Shown here: positions 8,973 through 17,852 of the stretch, in pieces
How positions within the stretch are numbered: the stretch's first letter is position 1
How the letters are laid out: each line of letters opens with the position of its first letter
Assembly: GCF_000430025.1 (NCBI RefSeq)
Contig: NZ_AUCZ01000003.1
Location: 370,058-434,057, forward strand
DNA: 64,000 nt
Direction of reading: 5' to 3'
From: Flavobacterium suncheonense GH29-5 = DSM 17707
GTDB lineage: Bacteria > Bacteroidota > Bacteroidia > Flavobacteriales > Flavobacteriaceae
Notes under the pieces: generated by a model
The model's database searches: none
Told to the model about the DNA's origin: nothing
The model's input: the letters and a program-made list of their open reading frames with translations, nothing else
Translations under genes and position numbers: made by a program

Positions 8973-9742
8973 TGAAAAAACTTTTTAAATTCATACTCAA
9001 TACCATTCCGCGTCCGATACTGATTCGTTTGAGTATCGTGGTGCGTCCCGTTCTGGCGTTTCTTTTAAAAGGAGACCGGTTCACCGATCCGATTGACGGG
9101 AAAAGTTTCCGCATGTTTTTGCCTTACGGCTACGGCACGCAGCGAAACAATGTTTTATCACCCAGCACTTTATCTCTGGAAAGACACCGATTATTATGGT
9201 TATATCTGAAAAACGAAACCGATTTTTTCACGACAACCGAAAAGAAAAAAGTGTTGCATTTTGCTCCGGAACAGGAATTTTACAAGCGGTTCAAAAAACA
9301 AAAAAACATCGAGTACACTACTACTGACCTGCTTTCTCCGTTGGCCGATGTGAAAGCCGATATCTGCAATTTGCCTTTTCAGGACAATTCGTACGACATC
9401 ATTTTCTGCAACCACGTTTTGGAACACATCCCGGATGACACCAAAGCCATGCAGGAACTATACCGAGTGTTAAAACCGGGCGGTATGGGCATTTTTCAAA
9501 TTCCGCAGGATTTGAACAGAACGGCTACTTTTTCGGACGATTCGATTACCGATCCTAAAGAGCGTGCTAAAATTTTCGGTCAGTACGATCATGTGCGCGT
9601 ATACGGAAGGGATTATTTCGACAAATTGAGAAGCATCGGTTTTAAAGTTTCCGAAGTGGATTACACTGCAACTTTATCTCCGGAACTGGTGGAAAAATAC
9701 TGTTTGGCCAAAGGCGAAATTCTGCCGGTTTGCCATAAATAA
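8972..9742 (+). CDS. Class I SAM-dependent methyltransferase
   Basis: A 256-residue protein with a Methyltransf_11-type domain in the C-terminal two thirds: DICNLPFQDNSYDIIFCNHV covers motif II, followed by LEHIPDD and ELYRVLKPGGMGIFQIPQD (motif III region). The N-terminal 60-80 residues are basic and hydrophobic, so it may be membrane associated. It overlaps map by one base. The substrate is unknown; coupling to map is a conserved-looking arrangement but does not define one. Confidence 0.8.
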   Translation: MKKLFKFILNTIPRPILIRLSIVVRPVLAFLLKGDRFTDPIDGKSFRMFLPYGYGTQRNNVLSPSTLSLERHRLLWLYLKNETDFFTTTEKKKVLHFAPEQEFYKRFKKQKNIEYTTTDLLSPLADVKADICNLPFQDNSYDIIFCNHVLEHIPDDTKAMQELYRVLKPGGMGIFQIPQDLNRTATFSDDSITDPKERAKIFGQYDHVRVYGRDYFDKLRSIGFKVSEVDYTATLSPELVEKYCLAKGEILPVCHK

Positions 9743-9813
9743 CAGCTTCCTTTTTTGGAACAGATTTTGTTTGAAGAAAATCATTACTTTTATGAACTGC
9801 CAAAAATAGTATT

Positions 9814-11064
9814 ATGATTTTCAGTAGAACGCATCTCTTAATTGTTTTATTTTTCTCCATCAACTTGTCTGCTCAAGCAGAAAAGGAAACACTACCACCC
9901 TTTAACATCAAAACGGTTTCTTTTGTTCAAAACGGCAACAATATGATTCCGATGTTCCGGTTAGGCGACCGTTTCGAACTGCAATTTGACGATTTGTTTG
10001 GCAACGAAGCAGACTATTATTACACCATCACCCAATACAATTACGACTGGACGCCAAGCCCGCTCGCTAAAGTGGAATACCTGCAAGGCATGGATAACCA
10101 GCGGATTATGAATTATCAGAACTCCTTCAACACGCTTCAGATTTATTCACACTATACGTTGTCGTTCCCAAATCAGTACAACCGCATTACCAAAAGCGGG
10201 AATTATATGGTGAAGATTTTCGATTCCAGTCAGGAGCTGGTTTTTTCCCGAAAATTCATGTTATACGAAGAGCAGCTTGCTGTTCCTTTACAGATTAAAC
10301 GTTCCCGCGACATCAGCACCATCAACCAGATGCAGAATCTGGATTTTGTAATTAAAACCGGCGATCATCTTTTTCAGAATCCTGCCAATAACATTAAGGT
10401 GGCCTTGTTTCAAAACGGACGTCTGGACAATGCGATTTACAACATCAAACCCCAGTACACCATTGGGTCCGATTTAATTTACCGCTATAACAAAGAAACC
10501 CAGTTTTGGGGCGGAAACGAATTTCTGTATTTTGAAAACAAGGACATCCGGGCCGTGGGAAACAATGTGTTTAATGTAACGGCCGGCGAAATTTACAATT
10601 CGCATCTGTACCTGAATACATCGAGGGCCAATCAGCCGTATACTTATGCCCCGGACATCAACGGAAACTTTCTGGTTAACAACATGAACAGCTCAAACAG
10701 CACTCTGGAAGCCGATTATTCGTGGGTGTATTTTTCCCTGAGTTCCAATCCTTTTATTGGCGACAAAGACATTTATATTGTGGGAATGTTTAACAATTAC
10801 AGCCTAAGCCCGGAATACAAAATGGACTACAACAAAGAGCGCGGCATTTTTGAAAAACCGGTTTTAATCAAACAGGGGTTTACTAATTATCAGTATGTTA
10901 TCGTCGATAAAAAAGGAAAAATCGATTATGAAAATGCTGTCGACGGGAATTTTTATCAGACGGAAAACGACTATTTTATTCTCGTTTACTACCGGGGCAA
11001 CAACGATCGTTATGACAGAATCATCGGGCGCGGGATTTCCAATTCGGAAAACATCACCAATTAA
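9814..11064 (+). CDS. Type IX secretion system plug protein (DUF5103)
   Basis: A 416-residue exported protein of the DUF5103 family, now known as the plug that closes the SprA (Sov) translocon of the type IX secretion system. It has a signal peptide (residues 1-22, ending NLSAQA), then the characteristic FNIKTVSFVQNGNNMIPMFR and YDWTPSPLAKVEYLQGMDNQ stretches, and beta-rich domains to the end. It acts at the periplasmic face of the outer membrane. The gene stands apart from other T9SS core genes, which is usual. The family call is strong; the plug role is taken from knowledge of the family. Confidence 0.82.
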   Translation: MIFSRTHLLIVLFFSINLSAQAEKETLPPFNIKTVSFVQNGNNMIPMFRLGDRFELQFDDLFGNEADYYYTITQYNYDWTPSPLAKVEYLQGMDNQRIMNYQNSFNTLQIYSHYTLSFPNQYNRITKSGNYMVKIFDSSQELVFSRKFMLYEEQLAVPLQIKRSRDISTINQMQNLDFVIKTGDHLFQNPANNIKVALFQNGRLDNAIYNIKPQYTIGSDLIYRYNKETQFWGGNEFLYFENKDIRAVGNNVFNVTAGEIYNSHLYLNTSRANQPYTYAPDINGNFLVNNMNSSNSTLEADYSWVYFSLSSNPFIGDKDIYIVGMFNNYSLSPEYKMDYNKERGIFEKPVLIKQGFTNYQYVIVDKKGKIDYENAVDGNFYQTENDYFILVYYRGNNDRYDRIIGRGISNSENITN

Positions 11065-11102
11065 ATTTTTTCTAAATTGCTGTTTCTAAAACAAATATTT
11101 CT

Positions 11103-11110
11103 TATTTTTG
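11103..11110 (+). promoter_or_regulatory. Promoter of apaG
   Basis: TATTTTTG, a full match to TAnnTTTG, 23 bases before the apaG start. Confidence 0.6.
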
Positions 11111-11132
11111 AAGAAATCTAATTTTTCCTTAA

Positions 11133-11519
11133 ATGGTTTCACAGATTACGAGCGGTATAAAGATTTCGGTTCTGACCAGTTTTGAAGGCACGTACTTCAA
11201 AAACTACAAGATTCACTTTGCCTTTTCGTACGAAGTGACCATTGAAAACCAGAGTAAAGATTCCGTACAGCTCAATTCCCGCCATTGGGAAATTCACGAT
11301 TCCCTGAACGATTTGGAAATTGTGGACGGCGAAGGGGTTATCGGAAAAAAACCGGTTTTAAAACCCGGTGAAAAACACACCTACAATTCCGGCTGTCTGC
11401 TTTCGTCGCCTTTCGGAGCAATGCGCGGGTATTTCAACATGATCAACTTTACCACCACGAAAACTTTTCGGGTAATCATCCCTACCTTTAAATTAAGTGC
11501 GCCTTTCGCCTTAAATTAA
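11133..11519 (+). CDS. apaG: ApaG domain protein (Co2+/Mg2+ efflux protein ApaG)
   Basis: A 128-residue single-domain protein with the immunoglobulin/FN3-like ApaG fold. Signature stretches are FAFSYEVTIENQSKDSVQL, SRHWEIHDS, VVGxxPvLkPGExxxY in the form GKKPVLKPGEKHTYNSG, and GAMRGYF. ApaG is linked to Co/Mg resistance and to diadenosine tetraphosphate metabolism in enterobacteria, but its biochemistry is unresolved. Monocistronic with its own promoter; pruA follows 106 bases later. Confidence 0.9.
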   Translation: MVSQITSGIKISVLTSFEGTYFKNYKIHFAFSYEVTIENQSKDSVQLNSRHWEIHDSLNDLEIVDGEGVIGKKPVLKPGEKHTYNSGCLLSSPFGAMRGYFNMINFTTTKTFRVIIPTFKLSAPFALN

Positions 11520-11549
11520 ACTCTGAAAAATTACAAAACCATTAACAGT

Positions 11550-11559
11550 TAACCGGTTA
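11550..11559 (+). promoter_or_regulatory. Perfect 10-base palindrome upstream of pruA
   Basis: TAACCGGTTA is its own reverse complement and lies 20 bases upstream of the likely pruA -7 box. It could be an operator, but there is only one copy and no regulator gene beside it. Confidence 0.3.
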
Positions 11560-11579
11560 GCGTATTGGCTAATAATTTG

Positions 11580-11587
11580 TATCTTCG
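11580..11587 (+). promoter_or_regulatory. Probable promoter of pruA
   Basis: TATCTTCG matches TAnnTTTG at all but one position; the pruA ATG is at 11626, giving a leader of about 35 bases. Confidence 0.45.
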
Positions 11588-11625
11588 CTACGCGAAATTT
11601 TTTCAAAACACAAATACAACAAATT

Positions 11626-13251
11626 ATGCCAAAAGGAATTTACAATGTTCCCAAAGCGGTTAACGAGCCAGTTAAATCATACGCTCCCGGAACACCGGAA
11701 AGAGAAGCTGTGGCTGCAGCTTTCAAACAAATGTACAACAGCACCGTAGACGTACCTTTATATATCGGTTCGGAAGAAATCCGTACCGGAAAGACCAAAA
11801 ACATAACGCCTCCGTTCGACCACAAACACGTGGTGGGACAATACCATGAAGCCGAAAAAGAGCACATCGAAAAAGCGATTGCTACTGCTTTGGAAGCAAA
11901 GAAAAAATGGGCAAACATGCCTTGGGAGCAACGCGCTTCCATCTTCTTAAAAGCTGCGGAATTGTTAGCCGGACCTTACCGTGCGAAAATCAATGCAGCG
12001 ACTATGATTGCTCAGGCAAAAACCGTTCACCAGGCAGAAATTGATTCGGCTTGTGAATTGATCGACTTCCTGCGTTTCAACGTACAGTTCATGTCACAGA
12101 TTTATGCGGAGCAACCGGTTTCTTCAGAAGGCATCTGGAACCGCATGGAGCACCGTCCGTTAGAAGGATTTGTGTATGCCATTACGCCGTTCAACTTTAC
12201 CGCGATTGCAGGCAACTTACCGGCTTCGCCTGCTTTGATGGGGAACGTGGTAATCTGGAAACCGGCGGCTACTCAGGTTTATTCGGCCAATGTAATTATG
12301 GAAGTGTTCCAACAGGCAGGTTTACCGGCCGGGGTGATCAACATGATTACCGGGAATTCAGGAATGATTTCCGACACCTTGTTGGCAAGTCCTGATTTTG
12401 CAGGCATTCACTTTACAGGTTCTACCGGAGTATTTAACGACATGTGGGCGAAAATCGGTCAGAACATCCACAAGTACAAAACGTATCCGAGAATTGTTGG
12501 AGAAACCGGTGGTAAAGATTTCGTCTTAGCACACCCTTCTTCTATTCCGGCACAAGTAGCCACCGCTTTATCAAGAGGTGCTTTCGAATACCAGGGACAA
12601 AAATGTTCGGCAGCTTCAAGAGCCTATATTCCGGCTTCTATCTGGCCTAAAGTAAAAGAATTGCTGTTAGCTGATCTAGCATCCATGAAAATGGGATCAC
12701 CGGAAGACATGAGCAATTTCCTTTCTTCGGTAATTTCAGAACAGTCGTTTGACAAATTGGCCGGATTTATCGATCAGGCGAAAAAAGACAGCGATGCGGA
12801 AATTATTGCCGGCGGCGGTTACGACAAATCTGTTGGGTATTTCATCCAGCCGACGGTTATCGTAACCACGAATCCGAAATACAACACCATGTGTACCGAA
12901 TTGTTCGGACCGGTATTGACGATTTACGTTTACGAAGATGCCAAATGGACAGAAACTTTAGCATTAGTAGACGGAACGTCAAGCTACGCTTTAACCGGAG
13001 CCATCTTCAGCCAGGACCGTTACGCAATTGCGGAAGCGACCAAAGCCTTGGAAAATGCAGCCGGAAACTTCTACATCAACGACAAACCAACAGGAGCCGT
13101 AGTAGGACAACAGCCATTTGGTGGTGCAAGAGCATCCGGAACCAACGACAAAGCCGGTTCGGTATTGAACCTGATGCGTTGGGTTTCCCCAAGAACTATC
13201 AAAGAAACCTTTGTAACACCAACGGATTACAGATATCCGTTCTTAGGCTAA
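11626..13251 (+). CDS. pruA: L-glutamate gamma-semialdehyde dehydrogenase (P5C dehydrogenase)
   Basis: Oxidises glutamate-5-semialdehyde to glutamate with NAD+, the second step of proline catabolism. The 541-residue aldehyde dehydrogenase has the general-base Glu in VGETGGKDF and the catalytic Cys in YQGQKCSAASRAYI. ITPFNFTAIAGNLP and NFYINDKPTGAVVGQQPFGG are specific for the eukaryotic-like, monofunctional P5C dehydrogenases rather than PutA fusions. No proline dehydrogenase gene is adjacent. A strong terminator hairpin follows. Confidence 0.96.
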   Translation: MPKGIYNVPKAVNEPVKSYAPGTPEREAVAAAFKQMYNSTVDVPLYIGSEEIRTGKTKNITPPFDHKHVVGQYHEAEKEHIEKAIATALEAKKKWANMPWEQRASIFLKAAELLAGPYRAKINAATMIAQAKTVHQAEIDSACELIDFLRFNVQFMSQIYAEQPVSSEGIWNRMEHRPLEGFVYAITPFNFTAIAGNLPASPALMGNVVIWKPAATQVYSANVIMEVFQQAGLPAGVINMITGNSGMISDTLLASPDFAGIHFTGSTGVFNDMWAKIGQNIHKYKTYPRIVGETGGKDFVLAHPSSIPAQVATALSRGAFEYQGQKCSAASRAYIPASIWPKVKELLLADLASMKMGSPEDMSNFLSSVISEQSFDKLAGFIDQAKKDSDAEIIAGGGYDKSVGYFIQPTVIVTTNPKYNTMCTELFGPVLTIYVYEDAKWTETLALVDGTSSYALTGAIFSQDRYAIAEATKALENAAGNFYINDKPTGAVVGQQPFGGARASGTNDKAGSVLNLMRWVSPRTIKETFVTPTDYRYPFLG

Positions 13252-13260
13252 AATTAGTCC

Positions 13261-13403
13261 TAAAGTCAAAAGTCTAAGGTCTCAGAGCCTTAAACCCTCA
13301 TAAAAAAAAGTCGAATCCGGATTTGGGTTCGACTTTTTTTATTCTACTATTTTTGGACTTTCCGCTTCTCTTTTTGACTTTCGACTTTTGACTTTTGACT
13401 CTT
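13261..13403. repeat. Heptamer (GACTTTT) arrays in opposite orientation around a terminator
   Basis: On the right, 13376-13403 is four tandem seven-base units: GACTTTC, GACTTTT, GACTTTT, GACTCTT. On the left, 13263-13275 reads AAAGTCAAAAGTC, the reverse complement of the same words. The pruA terminator hairpin lies between the two. The right-hand array runs into the stop codon of rsmG. Confidence 0.6.
13302..13340 (+). terminator. Terminator after pruA
   Basis: Arms AAAAAAAAGTCGAATCC (13302-13318) and GGTTCGACTTTTTTT (13326-13340) pair with one G-U, followed by a T-run; it can also serve rsmG on the other strand. Confidence 0.75.
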
Positions 13404-14031
13404 ACACTTTATACTTCAGCGGCAAATGCACTACTTTCTTTGTTTCAAAAAACTCATCCTCGAAGAAATCGGATAAATTATACAAAGTCGCTTTCGGAAA
13501 ATCTTTCAGCTCTTCGGTTAAATCGCCGCCTTTTAAATACAAAATTCCGTTTTTCAATGCATGATTGCTTTGCTTTTTGATTTTATCTTTTACCCATTTG
13601 TAAAAATCCGGCATGTTGGTTACGGCGCGGCTCACGATGAAATCGAACTCGGCTTTTACGTTTTCGGCGCGCATTTGCTCGGCTTTTACGTTTTGCAACC
13701 CCAATCCTTTGGCTACTTCATTTACTACCCGGATTTTTTTGGCAATCACATCGATTAAATAAAAATCAGTTTCAGGATATAAAATTGCCAACGGAATGCC
13801 CGGAAAACCGCCACCGGTTCCCACATCCATGACTTTCGCCCCGGGCTGAAAATCCATCACTTTGGCGATGCCCAGCGAATGCAATACGTGTTTGGTGTAC
13901 AATTCGTCAATATCTTTTCGGGAAATCACGTTGATTTTTGCATTCCAGTCATGGTACAACTCTTCCAGTTTCCGGAATTGTTCCCGCTGAGTATCAGTTA
14001 GGTTAGGGAAATACTTTACAATATCCTGCAT
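13402..14031 (-). CDS. rsmG: 16S rRNA (guanine-527-N7)-methyltransferase
   Basis: Methylates N7 of G527 in 16S rRNA using SAM. At 209 residues it has the usual length. The SAM motif VMDVGTGGGFPGIPLAILYP is diagnostic of RsmG, as is FDFIVSRAVTNMPDF further on. It is monocistronic and convergent with pruA; its stop codon lies in the heptamer repeat array. Confidence 0.95.
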   Translation of the reverse strand: MQDIVKYFPNLTDTQREQFRKLEELYHDWNAKINVISRKDIDELYTKHVLHSLGIAKVMDFQPGAKVMDVGTGGGFPGIPLAILYPETDFYLIDVIAKKIRVVNEVAKGLGLQNVKAEQMRAENVKAEFDFIVSRAVTNMPDFYKWVKDKIKKQSNHALKNGILYLKGGDLTEELKDFPKATLYNLSDFFEDEFFETKKVVHLPLKYKV

Positions 14032-14111
14032 TATTCAAATTTTTAGCAAAAGTACACAATTTAACAGTGAAATTTTTATCAACTTTAACGAATTAGGTGT
14101 CGATTAATAAT

Positions 14112-14119
14112 TACCTTTG
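14112..14119 (+). promoter_or_regulatory. Promoter of the fatty acid desaturase gene
   Basis: TACCTTTG matches TAnnTTTG. Transcription would begin near 14124-14126, which rules out the in-frame GTG at 14097 as a start codon. Confidence 0.6.
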
Positions 14120-14141
14120 GGCGAATTTAATGCAAATGAAT

Positions 14142-15236
14142 ATGGAAAATAACGCTCCAATTTTTTCAAAATCCGACAGCCTGAAGTTTTTCAGAACGCT
14201 GAACAAACGCGTAAACGACTATTTTAAAGAAAATAACCTCAAAAAAACCGGGAACTGGAAACTGCATCTGAAAACCATAATCATGTTTTCGATTTTCCTG
14301 ACTCCGTACTTTCTGATTTTAACGCTTGATTTACCGCTTTGGGCGCATTTGCTGATGACCATCGTAATTGGTATCGGAATGGCCGGCGTAGGCATGAACG
14401 TGATGCACGACGGCAACCACGGTTCGTATTCCACCAAGCCCTGGTTAAACAAAATCATGGGCGGCAGCATCTATATTTTAGCCGGAAACGTTTACAACTG
14501 GCAGGTACAGCACAACGTACTGCACCACACCTACACCAATATACACGGACATGATGAAGACCTGGAAGCCGGACGCATCATCCGTTTTACCAAACACGCC
14601 GATTGGTCGCCTGTGCATAAATTCCAGCATTATTACTCCATTTTCCTTTATGGTTTGCTAACGTTCAATTGGGCAATTACTACGGATTTCAAACAAATGC
14701 GCCGTTACATCAAACGCAAACTATCGTACGGTGAATTCCCGAAACCTTTTACTCTTTGGAGCACATTAATTGTAACTAAAGTGATTTATTTTTCCATCTG
14801 GCTGGTCATTCCAATGCTTTTAGGCATCGTTTGGTGGGAAGTATTGTTAGGCTTCCTGATCATGCACTATACCGCCGGATTAATCTTAAGCGTAGTATTC
14901 CAGTTGGCACACGTGGTGGAAGAAACCGAACATCCGCAACCAGACGAGAACAACGAAATCGAAAACACCTGGGCCGCGCACCAATTGTTTACAACAGCCA
15001 ATTTTGCACCTAAAAACTGGTTGGTAAACTGGTACACCGGTGGCCTGAACCATCAGATTGAGCATCACATTTTTCCGAACATCAGCCACATCCATTACGG
15101 AAAAATCGCTGAAATCGTAAAACAGACCGCAGCAGAATGCAATTTGCCGTATTACGAATTTAAAACCACGCGTTCGGCTATTTATTCGCATTTCAAGCAC
15201 TTAAAAGAAATGGGACGAAAACCGCAATTAGCATAA
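14142..15236 (+). CDS. Fatty acid desaturase (acyl-CoA/acyl-lipid type)
   Basis: Integral-membrane di-iron desaturase introducing a double bond into fatty acyl chains. All three histidine boxes are present: HDGNHG, HNVLHHTYTN and NHQIEHHIFPN, with hydrophobic membrane pairs between them. The frame is open from a GTG at 14097 and has ATGs at 14130, 14136 and 14142. The promoter at 14112-14119 excludes the GTG, and 14142 (MENNAPIFSK) gives a start resembling relatives. The resulting protein is 364 residues. The position of the double bond is not deducible; front-end-type boxes (QIEHH) are present. An aminotransferase gene follows 25 bases later. Confidence 0.9.
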   Translation: MENNAPIFSKSDSLKFFRTLNKRVNDYFKENNLKKTGNWKLHLKTIIMFSIFLTPYFLILTLDLPLWAHLLMTIVIGIGMAGVGMNVMHDGNHGSYSTKPWLNKIMGGSIYILAGNVYNWQVQHNVLHHTYTNIHGHDEDLEAGRIIRFTKHADWSPVHKFQHYYSIFLYGLLTFNWAITTDFKQMRRYIKRKLSYGEFPKPFTLWSTLIVTKVIYFSIWLVIPMLLGIVWWEVLLGFLIMHYTAGLILSVVFQLAHVVEETEHPQPDENNEIENTWAAHQLFTTANFAPKNWLVNWYTGGLNHQIEHHIFPNISHIHYGKIAEIVKQTAAECNLPYYEFKTTRSAIYSHFKHLKEMGRKPQLA

Positions 15237-15261
15237 TACAAAACAACATAACTCGACAATT

Positions 15262-16464
15262 ATGAACCCGTTATCGGACAGAATTAACAGCCTGGCAGTA
15301 TCACAAACCTTAGCCATGGCGGCGAAAGCCAGAGAATTAAAAGCACAAGGAAAAGACATTATCAGCCTTAGTTTAGGAGAACCGGATTTCAACACGCCGG
15401 ATTTCATCAAAGAAGCCGCAAAAAAAGCGATTGACGAAAACTACAGCACCTACACTCCGGTGGAAGGTTATCTGGAACTGAAAGAAGCCATCTGCCGCAA
15501 ATTCAAAAGAGACAACAATCTGGATTACAAACCTTCGCAAATCGTAGTATCTACCGGTGCGAAGCAATCCTTATACAACATTGCCCAAGTCATGTTAAAC
15601 GACGGCGACGAAGTAATTTTACCGGCTCCGTATTGGGTGAGTTATTACGAAATCATCAAATTATCCGGTGGCGAACCGGTTGTGGTAAAAACTTCCGTTG
15701 ACAGCGATTTCAAAATGACACCGGAAGAACTGGAAGCCGCCATCACACCAAAAACCAAAATGATGTGGTTCAGTTCACCATGCAACCCGAGTGGTTCGGT
15801 ATACAGCCGTGAAGAACTGACTGCACTTGCCAGAGTTCTGGAAAAACACCCGAACATTTATGTGGTTTCCGATGAAATCTACGAACACATCAATTTTTCA
15901 GGAACTTTCTGTAGTATTGCCTCGATTCCGGGAATGTTTGACAGAACCATTACCGTAAACGGAGTAGCCAAAGCCTTCGCGATGACCGGATGGCGCATTG
16001 GTTATATCGGAGCACCGGAATTCATTGCCAAAGCCTGTACCAAAATTCAGGGACAGGTAACCAGCGGTGCCAATTCCATTGCACAGAGAGCTACGATTAC
16101 TGCCGTAGACGCCGATCCGAAAGTTTTAAAATACATGGTGGATGCGTTCCACAGCCGAAGAGATTTGGTGGTTGGTTTGATCCGCGAAATTCCGGGGATG
16201 AAAATCAACGTACCGGAAGGCGCATTTTATGTATTCCCGGACGTTTCGGCTTTCTTCGGCAAAACTTTAAACGGTGTAAAAATCAACAATGCCGACGATT
16301 TTTCGATGTACTTATTGGAACACGCCAACGTAGCCACCGTAACCGGAGACGCTTTCGGAAACCCGAACTGCATCCGTTTCTCCTATGCCACCAGCGAAGA
16401 TTTACTGAAAGAAGCGCTCCGCCGCATCAAAGAAGCGGTCGCCACTTCCGAAGTTTTAGCATAA
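15262..16464 (+). CDS. Pyridoxal-phosphate aminotransferase, class I (aspartate aminotransferase-like)
   Basis: A 400-residue fold-type I aminotransferase of the AspB/AspC-Ib group. Key sequence marks are STGAKQSLYN (phosphate site), SPCNPSGSVYSREEL (substrate and PLP contact), VSDEIYEHINF (Asp/Tyr of the PLP site), and the Schiff-base Lys in VNGVAKAFAMTGWRIGYIG. Most likely it transaminates aspartate or related acids with 2-oxoglutarate, but specificity within this group varies. It ends in a clean terminator. Confidence 0.9.
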   Translation: MNPLSDRINSLAVSQTLAMAAKARELKAQGKDIISLSLGEPDFNTPDFIKEAAKKAIDENYSTYTPVEGYLELKEAICRKFKRDNNLDYKPSQIVVSTGAKQSLYNIAQVMLNDGDEVILPAPYWVSYYEIIKLSGGEPVVVKTSVDSDFKMTPEELEAAITPKTKMMWFSSPCNPSGSVYSREELTALARVLEKHPNIYVVSDEIYEHINFSGTFCSIASIPGMFDRTITVNGVAKAFAMTGWRIGYIGAPEFIAKACTKIQGQVTSGANSIAQRATITAVDADPKVLKYMVDAFHSRRDLVVGLIREIPGMKINVPEGAFYVFPDVSAFFGKTLNGVKINNADDFSMYLLEHANVATVTGDAFGNPNCIRFSYATSEDLLKEALRRIKEAVATSEVLA

Positions 16465-16470
16465 CAATAC

Positions 16471-16500
16471 AAAGCCTCAAGCAAATTTGAGGCTTTTTTA
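16471..16500 (+). terminator. Terminator after the aminotransferase gene
   Basis: AAAGCCTCAA (16471-16480) pairs with TTGAGGCTTT (16487-16496), followed by T residues. Confidence 0.8.
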
Positions 16501-16540
16501 TTTCTCCTATTTACACAGGCAAAAAAGTCTCGCATCCGTT

Positions 16541-16617
16541 TTGTGATTTTTTATTTAAAGAAAAACATAAAATTACAAAACTGTGATCAAATCGATTTTG
16601 AATCTAAAAAATCACAA
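16541..16617. repeat. Perfect 13-base inverted repeat upstream of purT
   Basis: TTGTGATTTTTTA (16541-16553) and TAAAAAATCACAA (16605-16617) are exact reverse complements separated by 51 bases. A third TGTGAT word occurs between them at 16582-16587. The right arm ends 12 bases before the likely -33 element of the purT promoter. Confidence 0.55.
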
Positions 16618-16628
16618 CCGTCAAAAAC

Positions 16629-16659
16629 TTGGTCAATCAGCCTAAACTAACTACCTTTA
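16629..16659 (+). promoter_or_regulatory. Promoter of purT
   Basis: TTGG at 16629-16632 and TACCTTTA at 16652-16659, spaced 19 bases, match the Bacteroidota -33/-7 pattern with one mismatch in the -7 box. It lies between a possible upstream start and the ATG at 16683, fixing the latter. Confidence 0.6.
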
Positions 16660-16682
16660 AGCCTTCAAAACAACACAACATA

Positions 16683-17849
16683 ATGCAAAAGAAAATCCTC
16701 CTTTTAGGTTCTGGGGAATTAGGAAAAGAATTCGTAATTGCCGCCCAACGCATCGGGCAGAAAGTAATTGCCGTTGACAGTTATGAAAACGCTCCGGCCA
16801 TGCAGGTTGCGCACGGGTTTGAAGTAATCAACATGTTAGATGGCGCCGAACTGGACCGCATCGTAGCCAAACACCAACCTGACTTTATCGTACCGGAAAT
16901 CGAAGCCATCCGCACCGAACGTTTTTACGATTATGAAAAACAGGGCATCACAGTAGTTCCATCCGCGAAAGCAGCCAATTTTACCATGAACCGAAAAGCC
17001 ATTCGCGATTTGGCAGCTAAGGATTTGGGCTTGCGAACAGCCAATTACCGTTACGCCACTACTAAAGAAGAATTGCAAAAAGCAGTATCTGAAGTTGGAA
17101 TACCATGTGTTGTTAAACCCCTGATGAGCTCCTCGGGTAAAGGACAATCGACCATTAAAACACAAGAAGATATAGAAAAAGCCTGGAACTACGCCGTGGA
17201 AGGTTCCCGTGGCGACATCATCGAAGTCATTGTGGAGGCGTTTGTGAATTTCCATTCTGAAATTACTTTACTGACCGTTACCCAAAACAATCACCCAACA
17301 CTATTCTGTGCACCAATCGGACACCGTCAGGAACGCGGCGATTATCAGGAAAGCTGGCAACCGGCACGCGTTTCCGAAAAGGATATCCTGGAAGCTCAGG
17401 ACATGGCGCGAAAAGTAACCGAAGCCTTAGGCGGCGCAGGCCTTTTTGGCGTGGAATTTTTCTTAACGGATGAAGGCGTTTATTTCTCCGAATTGTCGCC
17501 CCGTCCGCACGACACCGGCATGGTTACCTTAGCCAAAACACAAAATTTCAACGAATTCGAACTGCATTTGCGCGCCATTTTAAGCATCCCGATTCCGGAA
17601 ATTACGTTGGAACGCATAGGGGCAAGTGCCGTGGTTTTAGCCACCCAAAATTCCGACAACCCGACTTATGACGGCATTGAAAAAGTAGCGTCGCTTTCCA
17701 AAACCGATTTCAGGATTTTCGGCAAACCCACTTCCCGACCGTACCGCAGAATGGGCGTCGTATTGGTAAACGACACGCTGGACACGCCAATCGAAGAAGT
17801 GGTGGAAAAAGCAAAAAAAACCGCTACCTTAGTAACTGTTAATCCATAA
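16683..17849 (+). CDS. purT: Formate-dependent phosphoribosylglycinamide formyltransferase
   Basis: Third step of purine synthesis: ATP-grasp enzyme making formyl-GAR from GAR, formate and ATP. The 388-residue protein has the N-terminal Rossmann part ([19 protein letters not shown]), [13 protein letters not shown], the ATP-grasp loop [12 protein letters not shown], and [24 protein letters not shown] near the metal site. The start at 16683 is chosen because 18 residues further upstream (16629) fall on the promoter. A DUF6370 gene follows after 3 bases. An inverted repeat upstream may be a control site. Confidence 0.96.
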   Translation: MQKKILLLGSGELGKEFVIAAQRIGQKVIAVDSYENAPAMQVAHGFEVINMLDGAELDRIVAKHQPDFIVPEIEAIRTERFYDYEKQGITVVPSAKAANFTMNRKAIRDLAAKDLGLRTANYRYATTKEELQKAVSEVGIPCVVKPLMSSSGKGQSTIKTQEDIEKAWNYAVEGSRGDIIEVIVEAFVNFHSEITLLTVTQNNHPTLFCAPIGHRQERGDYQESWQPARVSEKDILEAQDMARKVTEALGGAGLFGVEFFLTDEGVYFSELSPRPHDTGMVTLAKTQNFNEFELHLRAILSIPIPEITLERIGASAVVLATQNSDNPTYDGIEKVASLSKTDFRIFGKPTSRPYRRMGVVLVNDTLDTPIEEVVEKAKKTATLVTVNP

Positions 17850-17852
17850 CAC

